64,000 nt of DNA, from the NCBI GenBank assembly GCA_017436815.1, contig JAFSCI010000029.1:20711-84710 (forward strand), in the 5' to 3' direction. A program made the translations under genes and the position numbers. Positions 56,312-64,000 of this stretch are shown piece after piece; positions within the stretch are counted from its first letter, which is position 1, and each line of letters starts with the position of its first letter. Source of the stretch: Clostridia bacterium (GTDB taxonomy: Bacteria > Bacillota > Clostridia > Oscillospirales > Acutalibacteraceae). The notes under the pieces were generated by a model. It ran no database searches. It saw nothing but the letters and a program-made list of their open reading frames with translations, and was not told where the DNA came from.

Positions 56312-59300
56312 GTGAGATTCAAAAAAATAATATCTGTGCTTTTGGCTGTTGTCATGATGCTATCGGTCATACCTTTAAGCTTCTTAAATGTATTCGCTAA
56401 TAGTGATTCCAGCACAGAAATATCCGTAAAAAGCACATATGCTGCAAGTGGCTCAGAGATTAATGTAGACCTTATTATCGAAAACAATCCTGGAATATTA
56501 GGTATGACATTAAATCTTGAGTATGATGATAAATTTGCAACGCTTACTTCTATTGTAAGTGGTGAAGCATTGAGTTATATGACATTTACGCCGCCAAAGA
56601 ATCTTCAAAGCGGTTGTAATTTGCCTTGGGATGCACAAGATGTTAAAGAATCAGATATTAAAGATGGTGTTATTGCTACTTTAACATTTGATGTTTCTGA
56701 AGAGGCTATCCCAGGTTATGAAATTAATATAGATTTATCATATACTACGGGTGCTATTATTGATAAAGATATGAACCCTATAAAAGTTACGGTTAATTCT
56801 GGTGTAATTAAAATCTTAGATTATACACCAGGTGATCTTAACGAAGATGGAACAATAAATACAACAGATGTTGTGTTCTTGAGAAGATATATTGCAGGTG
56901 GCTACGGTGTAACCATTAATGAGGCTGCTGCTGATGTTAATGATGATGGTGTGCTTAACACAACTGACGTTGTTTACATCCGTAGATATGTAGCTGATGA
57001 TTGCGTTACTGACCCAAATGGTTACAACATAACATTAAAACCTTCAACCCCTAAATGTAAGCACTCTATGACAGCTATACCCGCTGTTGAAGCTACATGT
57101 ACCGCAAATGGTAACGATGCATATTGGTACTGTTCGCTTTGCGAGAAATATTTCAGTGATATTGATGGTAGAGAAGAAACAACTGTAGCTGATGAAGTTA
57201 TACCTGCCGGCCATTCTTTGACACACGTAGACGCTAAAGCAGCATCTTATACTCAGGAAGGCAATATTGAACACTGGTACTGCTCGGCTTGTGAAAAGTA
57301 TTTTGCCGATTCTTCTGCAAAGAGCGAACTGAAGAAAGAGGATGTATACATTCCTGTAATAGCAAGAGAAGAATCTACCGTTGTATATAACGTGTATGGT
57401 TCCGATCCTTATCTTGAAAGTGTAGGCGTTGATAACTCTAAAAACGAGACAACTTTCTATTCGGACGAGGGTCTGGTTCTTAATGATATTGTTGCTCCTG
57501 CAGGATATATCTTTAAAGGATGGACAACAGCAGCAGGAAAACCAATAACCGAAATTGAACCTCATGCAACCTCAAGACAGATTGTATTAAACGCAAACTG
57601 GGATAAGGTTACATATACAGTAACGTTTGATTCTCCGGATGTTCCTGTTGAAGCAGTTAAGTATACTGTAGATACCGGTGCAACATTTGAAAATGCTTCT
57701 TGGTATGGATATACTTTTGTTGGCTGGTCAAACGACGACGGCTTCCTTGTTAAGAATGTTAAGCCTGGCACAACAGGAAATATTACGTTACATGCAAACT
57801 GGACATCTAACAGAAATAAAGCAACAAGTTATTCGAATTACGGAGATCCTGTTGCAATTATTGAAGATGATGCAACCGGTCAGTTCTTGTTTGTTTATAA
57901 TATCGGTAAGATTGATAATGTTCCTTTAAGTCAAATTGAGTATATTGGAAACTCTCAAACCATCAACATTAATCAAAGCTATCAGGTTACCAATACCATT
58001 ACAAAAACCGAGGCTGAAACTGTTGCCGAAATGATATCTAAAGCAACAACAGAATCTTCTGGTTGGACATTATCAAAGGATTGGAATCAGCTTTATGAAG
58101 CTGGTTCTGAGCACGATGAAACACGTGGTAAAACTCAAGAAAGAACAGACAGTCAAGGAAATGTTACCGGTGGTAATTATTATGTAAGTAACAGCCAGGG
58201 TGGCGCGAGCTTTGTGAGCACAAATTCGGGTGGTTCTTCATCCAATTCTTCCAAGGTCACCAAAGATGCATCTGTTGGTATTCATAGCAATTACAAGACC
58301 TCCACAGAAACAGATGCCAGCGTAAGCTTGGGCGTTAAGAATGAGACAGAGCTTTCTGCAGGTGTAAAATACGGTCCTGCAAGTGCCGGCGTAAAGAACA
58401 CTACCACAGTTTCGGCTGAAACAAATGCTTCCCGTAACGACAAGGAAAGCTTTGAGTTGGACACACAAAAATCCTTCGCTATCGGTACGGTTGATGAAAG
58501 CCATTCTAACTCTTACTATGACGTTTCTGTTCAAAATTCAAGCAATTGGAACACAACAAGCGGCTACGAAAAGAGCTATCAGTCTAGCCAATCTACCGCT
58601 GTTTCAAACGCTATATCCGAACAAATATCTGAAAAAACTACGCTAAATATTTCTGAATCTGTTGGCGGAGAGGTTGCAAACTCGGCGCTTTCTACCGATA
58701 CATCGGGCAAAACTAATGAGTATTCTACAGCATTTGGCTACTCTGAAGGTACCGGCGAAGTAACCACAAAAGAGGTTACTTTCTCTTCTGATCGTCCTGG
58801 CTATTATCGTCTTGTAACCGCAGGTACGGCACATGTGTTTGGTGTTGTCGGCTATGATGTGGCTACCGATTCATATTTTACCTATACTTATTCTGTACTG
58901 GACAACGAAAGACATACTTACCTTGACTACTCTAAGGCCGATCCTAACTTCAAGGATTGTCAAAATGCCGTTGTGCCTTTTGAGGTTCCTTATTATCCTA
59001 ATGAATACATTATGGCAGTCACAGGTAAGAGCGAAGGATTGCAGGTTAACTTGGATGGTTATATCACTGGATATACAGGTACAGATTCAACTGTTGTTAT
59101 TCCTCAGTATTGGCAGTCCGATAACGGTGATGGCACGTATAGCGCCATCAAGATTCGAGGAATTGCAGCAAATTACGAAGATAATAACGGCGAGTTGGTA
59201 ACTGTATTTGGTGGTAATACCAATATCGAAAAGGTTATACTTCCTAAATATGTTACCGAAATTCCTGAATCAGCTTTTGAAGGATGCACATCGTTAGAAA

Positions 59301-61261
59301 CAATATTTGCTTCAGGAGTAACTAAGATTGGTGCAAATGCATTTAAGGACTGTAGCTCATTAGCAACATTTACAATAGATGAATATGTGACATATCTGGG
59401 TGATGGAGCTTTTGAGGGTGTTAGTAAGCTTGTGGTTATGGCAGCAAATCCGAATGTGGTTGATGCTGTAATAAATAGTGGCGCTAATGACATTACACTC
59501 AATCTTTCTAAATTGAGCGGTTCTATAGATGACAAGGTTATTAAAGTATCGGGAGAAACAGGATGTTTCACATTGATTAGTAACGGATCGGTTTATAAGA
59601 ATCTGCAAATTGAGTCAAAGGCAGACGAAACGTTCCTAAGTAACTTCTCGTTGGTTGAAAACAAAGATACTCCTTTAAAGCTTGAATCTGAAAAGGTTAC
59701 GCTCAACCGTGTAACTGTACAGGATGCGCCTGGATTTGCTTTGATTCTGCCGTGTGAAAACACTGAAGTTAAGCTTTATGGTAATAACAATTTGTCTTCA
59801 AAGGGCGACAATGCAGTTTTGTGCAAGAATGTCCATCTTTCTCTTCAAAACGCTGCTATTTCAAGTAAGTTAATCGTAGACGGAGATTTGCTTTGTTGCG
59901 GAGCAATAGACGGAACGTCATTGTTGAATATCAGCGATGGTTCTGTAATTTCAATTTCTACTGAAGAATTTGAACAATATATGTCTTCGATTATTATGAC
60001 ATTCGATTCTAATGGTGGTTCAGAGATTACAACAGAGATTCGTGCATATTACGGTCAATCTTACGGCGAGTTACCGGTTCCTACACGCGCTAATCACGGA
60101 TTTGTAGGCTGGTTCACCGAAGCCGAAGGCGGTACTCAAATTACAGCTGATAGCGTTGTTTTAAATCACGTGAATCAAGTATTATATGCTCATTGGGCAC
60201 CAAATCAGTTTACGCTGACTTACAATGCTAACGGTGGTAGTTGTTCAACTGCTACTAAATCTTTGACGTTTGGCGATAGCTACGGCGATCTCCCGATTCC
60301 TACCAGAACACATTATACATTTGATGGTTGGTACACCGATGCAGTTGGCGGAACAAAGGTTTCTGCAGAGACAACACCAAGTGTGGCTGAAAATGTAACT
60401 ATTTATGCTCATTGGACGCTTGTACCTTACACTGCTTCGTGGAGCAATGGCACTGGATATACTATTTCGGTAAGCAGAACTTCTTCGCCAAATGCGAATG
60501 CAACAATAGGTACCTTAAGTAGTGGCGCAACAATATATTACGGCGATGTTTTGTCGGTTACTTATACTGCTTCTACGGGTTACTCTTTGTCAAATAAGGG
60601 TATTACATCTATAACTGTAATTAGCAATTTAACATCTTCGGATATTTATGCTACAACATCATTAAATAGCTATACCTATAATATAGTTTATAGATCAAGT
60701 AACGGAACGGCTTTGGGTAGCGCTACAGCAACTTATAAGTATGGAACAACAAATACAATTGTACCTAAATCATTCTCAGGATACACTTCACCTTCTTCAC
60801 AAAGTGTAAAATGGGATTCAACAAGCGCCAAGACAATAACGTTTACTTATGTGCCGGCATCGGTGTCAACATCTCAAAATGTTAGCAGTGGCACATGGTG
60901 GTCGAATAACGGAACTGCCGCAATTACGTATTCAGTAAAAATTGAATACAGAAATAGAACGGCAACAAGTGTTCAGGTGCGAGTTACATGGACAAATACG
61001 ATTAGAGCAAAATATTATTATGGATATTCTCAGGCATTTAATGCCTCAATTGGTGGTGTGTCTACTGGCAATTGCACTATTGCCACTTCGAGTTTGTGGA
61101 GTTCGGCCACAAATAGCGCGAGATCGACTTCTGCTACGACCGGTTGGGTTACTGTTCCTGTGAAAACGACTAGTGCGACAACAATTTCAGTCGATGGTCA
61201 TTACTGGGATGCATTGAGAAACAATTACTGGTATGGCTCTTTTGTAATTCCTGCATATTAA
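56312..61261 (+). CDS. Giant secreted protein with cohesin, dockerin, BspA and InlB-type repeats
   Basis: GTG 56312 follows GGAGG by seven bases, 13 bp after the stalk gene. The 1649 residues carry: a signal peptide (1-30); a cohesin-like domain (about 34-170) closely paralogous to that of the stalk; a type-I-like dockerin (about 174-235) with two DxNxDG calcium loops and TTDVV helices; cysteine-pair repeats (about 245-352); and Listeria-Bacteroides repeats (about 357-505). A Ser/Thr-rich beta region (about 545-900), BspA-type leucine-rich repeats (about 905-1095), two more Listeria-Bacteroides repeats (about 1227-1370) and a beta-rich C-terminus follow. It probably docks on the stalk or polymerises. 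No catalytic domain was recognised. Confidence 0.87.
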   Translation: MRFKKIISVLLAVVMMLSVIPLSFLNVFANSDSSTEISVKSTYAASGSEINVDLIIENNPGILGMTLNLEYDDKFATLTSIVSGEALSYMTFTPPKNLQSGCNLPWDAQDVKESDIKDGVIATLTFDVSEEAIPGYEINIDLSYTTGAIIDKDMNPIKVTVNSGVIKILDYTPGDLNEDGTINTTDVVFLRRYIAGGYGVTINEAAADVNDDGVLNTTDVVYIRRYVADDCVTDPNGYNITLKPSTPKCKHSMTAIPAVEATCTANGNDAYWYCSLCEKYFSDIDGREETTVADEVIPAGHSLTHVDAKAASYTQEGNIEHWYCSACEKYFADSSAKSELKKEDVYIPVIAREESTVVYNVYGSDPYLESVGVDNSKNETTFYSDEGLVLNDIVAPAGYIFKGWTTAAGKPITEIEPHATSRQIVLNANWDKVTYTVTFDSPDVPVEAVKYTVDTGATFENASWYGYTFVGWSNDDGFLVKNVKPGTTGNITLHANWTSNRNKATSYSNYGDPVAIIEDDATGQFLFVYNIGKIDNVPLSQIEYIGNSQTININQSYQVTNTITKTEAETVAEMISKATTESSGWTLSKDWNQLYEAGSEHDETRGKTQERTDSQGNVTGGNYYVSNSQGGASFVSTNSGGSSSNSSKVTKDASVGIHSNYKTSTETDASVSLGVKNETELSAGVKYGPASAGVKNTTTVSAETNASRNDKESFELDTQKSFAIGTVDESHSNSYYDVSVQNSSNWNTTSGYEKSYQSSQSTAVSNAISEQISEKTTLNISESVGGEVANSALSTDTSGKTNEYSTAFGYSEGTGEVTTKEVTFSSDRPGYYRLVTAGTAHVFGVVGYDVATDSYFTYTYSVLDNERHTYLDYSKADPNFKDCQNAVVPFEVPYYPNEYIMAVTGKSEGLQVNLDGYITGYTGTDSTVVIPQYWQSDNGDGTYSAIKIRGIAANYEDNNGELVTVFGGNTNIEKVILPKYVTEIPESAFEGCTSLETIFASGVTKIGANAFKDCSSLATFTIDEYVTYLGDGAFEGVSKLVVMAANPNVVDAVINSGANDITLNLSKLSGSIDDKVIKVSGETGCFTLISNGSVYKNLQIESKADETFLSNFSLVENKDTPLKLESEKVTLNRVTVQDAPGFALILPCENTEVKLYGNNNLSSKGDNAVLCKNVHLSLQNAAISSKLIVDGDLLCCGAIDGTSLLNISDGSVISISTEEFEQYMSSIIMTFDSNGGSEITTEIRAYYGQSYGELPVPTRANHGFVGWFTEAEGGTQITADSVVLNHVNQVLYAHWAPNQFTLTYNANGGSCSTATKSLTFGDSYGDLPIPTRTHYTFDGWYTDAVGGTKVSAETTPSVAENVTIYAHWTLVPYTASWSNGTGYTISVSRTSSPNANATIGTLSSGATIYYGDVLSVTYTASTGYSLSNKGITSITVISNLTSSDIYATTSLNSYTYNIVYRSSNGTALGSATATYKYGTTNTIVPKSFSGYTSPSSQSVKWDSTSAKTITFTYVPASVSTSQNVSSGTWWSNNGTAAITYSVKIEYRNRTATSVQVRVTWTNTIRAKYYYGYSQAFNASIGGVSTGNCTIATSSLWSSATNSARSTSATTGWVTVPVKTTSATTISVDGHYWDALRNNYWYGSFVIPAY

Positions 61262-61268
61262 AATCAAA

Positions 61269-61304
61269 AACAAATACCACCCACAATAGTGGGTGGTATT
61301 TGTT
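61269..61304. terminator. Terminator of the surface-protein operon
   Basis: A perfect 16-bp stem AACAAATACCACCCAC/GTGGGTGGTATTTGTT with a 4-nt loop lies between two convergent genes; T-rich sequence follows on both strands. Confidence 0.93.
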
Positions 61305-61307
61305 TAG

Positions 61308-62294
61308 TTAATAATTCGTAAGCGAGTCGATAAGGTCCAGCTCTTCTTTTGTAAACTTTGTGTTTTCCAGTGCCTTTAAGTTTTCGCTTATCTGCTCAAC
61401 CCTGCTTGCGCCTATAAGGGCGGTGGTGGTAATATCGTCACGCAAAATCCACGAAAGCGCCATTTGCGATAACGTTTGTCCACGCTGTGCGGCAATGTCG
61501 TTTAGCTTCTTCAGTTTTTCTAAAAGCGCAGGGTCGATTGATTTTTCTCCTCGTTTGCCTAAACGTGAATCTTTGGGCACGTCGTTTAAATATCTTGAGG
61601 TAAGCAGACCTTGCTCTAACGGGCAGAATGCCGCAATACCGATTTTTTCCTTTTCGGCTACGTCCTTTGTGCCGCGCTTTTCTATGGTGCGGTCGAGCAT
61701 AGAGTATCTTAACTGATTTATAATAAACGGTACCTTAAGCTCCTTAAGCAGCTTGGTCATTTGGTCAAACTCAGGGGCCTGGTAGTTAGAAATACCAACG
61801 TATAAGGCCTTGCCGCTTCTTACAATTTGCTCTAAGGCCAGAGCGGTCTCCATAAGAGGAGTTGTGGGGTCGTAAATATGGTGGTAAAAAATATCCACGT
61901 AGTCGGTGCCGATGCGCTTTAGGCTCTGGTCAAGACTTGCGATTAAATATTTTCTCGAGCCGTGTCTTGCGCCGTAAGGGCCCTCCCACATCTCAAAGCC
62001 TGCCTTTGTGGCAATGCAAATTTCATCACGGTAGGCTGCTAGACCGTTTTTTAGCACTCTTCCAAAGTTTTCCTCGGCCGAGCCGATGTAGGGGTAGCCG
62101 TAGTTGTTTGCAATATCAAAATAAATTATGCCGTTATCAAATGCAAAGCGACACATTTTTTCGATGTTTGCAAAATTATCGGCGTAGCCGAAATTGTGCC
62201 AAAGACCAAGAGAAATTTTCGGGAGTTTAAATCCGCTGTCACCGCATTTAACGTACGGCATTGTGCTGTAGCGGTTGGGGTCTGCTTTGTACAT
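61308..62294 (-). CDS. Aldo/keto reductase (YghZ/AKR14-like)
   Basis: This NADPH-dependent carbonyl reductase of about 328 residues has the catalytic tetrad in FDIANNYG (Asp, Tyr), IATKAG (Lys) and FYHHIYDP (His), and the cofactor segment GASRVEQISEN. The opening CGDSGFKLPKISLGLWHNFG and GPYGARHGSRKYL resemble the L-glyceraldehyde-3-phosphate reductase branch. The start is ATG 62294, with AAAGGGTG upstream. It is transcribed alone. Confidence 0.9.
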   Translation of the reverse strand: MYKADPNRYSTMPYVKCGDSGFKLPKISLGLWHNFGYADNFANIEKMCRFAFDNGIIYFDIANNYGYPYIGSAEENFGRVLKNGLAAYRDEICIATKAGFEMWEGPYGARHGSRKYLIASLDQSLKRIGTDYVDIFYHHIYDPTTPLMETALALEQIVRSGKALYVGISNYQAPEFDQMTKLLKELKVPFIINQLRYSMLDRTIEKRGTKDVAEKEKIGIAAFCPLEQGLLTSRYLNDVPKDSRLGKRGEKSIDPALLEKLKKLNDIAAQRGQTLSQMALSWILRDDITTTALIGASRVEQISENLKALENTKFTKEELDLIDSLTNY

Positions 62295-62345
62295 ATAAAT
62301 CACCCTTTGTATTATTTTTGCAAAGTGGGGAATAATAGCCTTACT

Positions 62346-62711
62346 ATGAAAAAAATAAATTTTAATAAAATAAAATTCTATTTAGGTTCGCTGAGTATTG
62401 GACTGAGCAACGCCATGTTCGGTGCGGGCGGAGGAATATTTGCGGTGTGGCTCTTAAAAGAGCTGCTTCCCGACAATAAACGCGCTCACGCGGCCGCAGT
62501 AGCGGTGGTTTTATGCGTGGCAATTATCAGCGCCGCGGGTTATTTGAAAAACGGCTACGTACAGTTTAGTGACGCTTTGTTTTTTATACCGGGCGGAGTG
62601 CTGGGCGCCATACTCGGTACCTATATATTAAATAAAATCTCGCCCAGGCTTTTAAAGAAGATATTCGGTATCTTTATGCTTTGGGCGGGAATAAGACTTA
62701 TAAGAAAGTAA
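62346..62711 (+). CDS. Half-size TauE/SafE membrane protein, first subunit
   Basis: The 121-residue protein has about four helices and a single TauE/SafE half-repeat: GLSNAMFGAGGGIFAVWLLK, PGGVLGAILGTYIL and a terminal helix FGIFMLWAGIRL. Standard family members are about 250 residues with two such halves. ATG 62346 is chosen because earlier in-frame codons lie in the minus-strand gene; the ribosome site is weak. The partner half follows 13 bp downstream. Confidence 0.82.
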   Translation: MKKINFNKIKFYLGSLSIGLSNAMFGAGGGIFAVWLLKELLPDNKRAHAAAVAVVLCVAIISAAGYLKNGYVQFSDALFFIPGGVLGAILGTYILNKISPRLLKKIFGIFMLWAGIRLIRK

Positions 62712-62724
62712 TGGGGTAAAATTT

Positions 62725-63090
62725 ATGGATATTGCTATTGCGCTTATTGCCGGAGTTCTTGCAGGGGTAACGGGCGCAATGGGACTTGGCGGCGGTACGG
62801 TTCTGCTGCTTTATTTAACGGTTTTTACACAGGTGAGCCAGCTCACCGCGCAGGGAATAAACATTCTGTTTTTTATTCCGATAGCCATTGTTGCCATTAT
62901 AGTTTATACCAAAAAGGGCCAGATAAACTGGCGGGCAATATTCCCCGTATGCATACTCGGAATGCTCGGAGCCATACTCGGCACCGTTATAATAAAATTT
63001 ATTGACCCCAAAATATTAGCAAAGTTTTTTGCCGCATTTATAATTATAATGGGGCTCAGAGAGCTTTTTTCAAAGCCGCAAAAGGATTAG
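62725..63090 (+). CDS. Half-size TauE/SafE membrane protein, second subunit
   Basis: The 121-residue protein again holds one half-repeat: GVLAGVTGAMGLGGGTVLLLYL, LGMLGAILGTVIIKFIDP and FAAFIIIMGLREL. Together with the preceding gene it would make one full TauE/SafE transporter as a heterodimer. The family exports sulfur- or carbon-containing anions; the substrate here is unknown. Its 3' end overlaps the convergent XRE gene by four bases. Confidence 0.85.
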   Translation: MDIAIALIAGVLAGVTGAMGLGGGTVLLLYLTVFTQVSQLTAQGINILFFIPIAIVAIIVYTKKGQINWRAIFPVCILGMLGAILGTVIIKFIDPKILAKFFAAFIIIMGLRELFSKPQKD

Positions 63091-63695
63091 AGATTTTTCT
63101 TTCTCTTTATTTTAGACCACAAAATAATTATAAGCTGACCGATAGCGCCAACGCCAAAAACGGTCCAGATATTTATTCCGCCAAACATAAGCAGGGTTAC
63201 GTATAGCGATGCCAGCACCGACCACATTAAAAGCGAAATAATCAAAAAGTTGCGGCGGCTGTTAAACCACACGGCGTTAAATACCAGCCATACTATAAAA
63301 GTAACCGGTATTGCGTATACAAAGGTTAAAATGTATAGATTCGTATAATTTATAATCGGGTCGAGTACTACATAAACGATGGCCGCAATGAGCCATACCA
63401 AAACCAAAGAAATTGCCGTAATAAGACCGTGGTTCTGCAGGGTTATTTTACTGCGGATTTTAAGCTTTTCTTTTTTACTCTTGTGCTCTGCGGTTACAAG
63501 GTAATCGAGCGACACCTCAAAATACTGAGCAATCTGAATAAGCACCGTAACGTCAGGCAGACTTTCGGCGCGCTCCCACTTGGAAACCGCCTTGTCCGAA
63601 TAATTAAGCGCGGCGGCTAAATCGCTCTGAGTTATATCTTTACTGTGACGCAGGTCAACAATATTTTTTGCAATAATCTGTTTTATCTGTTCCAT
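63087..63695 (-). CDS. XRE-family regulator with C-terminal membrane helices
   Basis: The N-terminal helix-turn-helix (about 1-65: NIVDLRHSKDITQSDLAAAL, SDKAVSKWERAESLPDVTVL) is followed by a basic linker and four hydrophobic helices (about 90-110, 120-140, 147-167 and 172-192). The DNA-binding domain is therefore tethered to the membrane. The start is ATG 63695, six bases after GGAGG; the GTG at 63701 is within the ribosome site. A 19-bp palindrome 31 bp upstream is a likely autoregulatory operator. Confidence 0.88.
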   Translation of the reverse strand: MEQIKQIIAKNIVDLRHSKDITQSDLAAALNYSDKAVSKWERAESLPDVTVLIQIAQYFEVSLDYLVTAEHKSKKEKLKIRSKITLQNHGLITAISLVLVWLIAAIVYVVLDPIINYTNLYILTFVYAIPVTFIVWLVFNAVWFNSRRNFLIISLLMWSVLASLYVTLLMFGGINIWTVFGVGAIGQLIIILWSKIKRKKNL

Positions 63696-63725
63696 TTTCA
63701 CCCTCCAAACAACGCTACAAAGCCA

Positions 63726-63744
63726 ATTCTACTGACAGTAGAAT
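63726..63744. promoter_or_regulatory. Palindromic operator candidate for the XRE regulator
   Basis: ATTCTACTG-A-CAGTAGAAT is a perfect 9+1+9 palindrome. Related partial copies (CTCTAC, AGTAGAAA, ACAGTAGG) occur within the next 70 bp. Confidence 0.6.
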
Positions 63745-63874
63745 GGAAAATCAGCCAACTCTACCGCGCAAAATAATAGTAGAAAAATTTAAAGCAACAG
63801 TAGGTTGAAACATGAAAAAATGTTTTATAAAATGTAGCATAGAGTTGTGTCTTCTTCTCTATAATGATTGTAGT

Positions 63875-64000
63875 TTGTCGAAACGCTTCAAAGCGCTTCG
63901 ACAAGCCACTTTTTAAGTGGCTTTAGCAAAATTAAATTACAAAATTTAATTTTGCACAACACTCATTGCAATGGTTATGGACAAATTTTTAAAGAAAATT
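63875..64000. repeat. Hairpin-array repeat, copy B (truncated by window edge)
   Basis: This stretch is the inverted counterpart of 15687-15806: GTCGAAACGCTTC-type hairpin, GCCACTTT/AAGTGGC, AATTAAATT hairpin, then TGCACAACACTCATTGCAATGG. The region 63745-63874 upstream shows a TATAAT (63860-63865) without a convincing -35 and no gene. Confidence 0.75.

Noticed and set aside
56413-57015. A classical cellulosome, because cohesin and dockerin are present.
   Set aside because: No glycoside hydrolase, carbohydrate-binding module or scaffoldin with multiple cohesins is encoded here; both proteins look adhesive or structural.
52372-61261. Sortase-type LPxTG anchoring of the two giant proteins.
   Set aside because: Neither C-terminus has an LPxTG motif, hydrophobic segment or positive tail. 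Anchoring by the N-terminal helix and by cohesin-dockerin contact is more likely.
63977-64000. An ATG at 63977 opens a frame to the window edge (MDKFLKKI).
   Set aside because: It has no ribosome site and lies inside the hairpin repeat; the homologous bases at 15.69 kb are clearly non-coding.

Overview
The window looks like a chromosomal segment of a low-to-moderate GC, endospore-forming Clostridia bacterium (Bacillota), probably a gut-type Oscillospirales or relative. The grounds are a full-length spoIIE, clostridial-style strong ribosome binding sites, an rpmH-rnpA-yidD-yidC-jag cluster, and large secreted proteins built from cohesin, dockerin, BspA-type leucine-rich and Listeria-Bacteroides repeats. 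No rRNA, tRNA or CRISPR array was seen.

Layout. 0-11 kb (+): oligopeptidase pepF, then a run without visible terminators: a calcium-loop lipoprotein, a two-component system, a YqhQ-type membrane protein, prmC, recA, recX, rimO and pgsA. 11.0-11.8 kb: a compact type III toxin-antitoxin locus (three 37-nt RNA repeats, a terminator and a ToxN/AbiQ-like toxin). 11.9-21.4 kb (-): fruK, jag, yidC, yidD, rnpA, rpmH, then a transglutaminase-like lipoprotein, a zinc-ribbon membrane protein, an EF-G-like GTPase, an esterase and a Nudix hydrolase. 21.4-25 kb (+): an M14 peptidase, a CofE-like ligase and the ATP-pyrophosphatase half of GMP synthase. 24.7-27.2 kb: hairpin-array repeats around a four-helix-bundle protein and a CAP-domain lipoprotein. 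27.2-33.5 kb: an FAD oxidoreductase and a sugar oxidation/isomerisation operon (two TIM-barrel isomerases, ThuA, Gfo/Idh) with a divergent AraC regulator. 33.5-38.2 kb: an ABC exporter and a two-domain glycan protein for a surface polysaccharide. 38.3-43.8 kb: an AraC regulator and a 1.5-kilo-residue surface protein with a phosphodiesterase domain. 43.9-46.2 kb: spoIIE. 46.4-51.0 kb: a CotH / VTC / DUF4956 / LURP-one-like / glycosyltransferase operon.

The most striking region is 51.1-61.3 kb. A tyrosine recombinase is followed by a 240-bp segment bounded by perfect 19-bp inverted repeats. That segment holds promoter-like sequences on both strands and a terminator, and it lies immediately upstream of two giant surface-protein genes. 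This is the architecture of a DNA-inversion phase-variation switch. The first protein is an N-terminally anchored Gly-X-X stalk ending in a cohesin. The second is secreted and carries both a cohesin and a dockerin, so the two could assemble as a switchable surface fibre. By sequence alone the assembled orientation looks OFF.

61.3-64 kb: an aldo/keto reductase, two half-size TauE/SafE proteins, a membrane-bound XRE regulator with a palindromic operator, and a second copy of the hairpin repeat found near rpmH.
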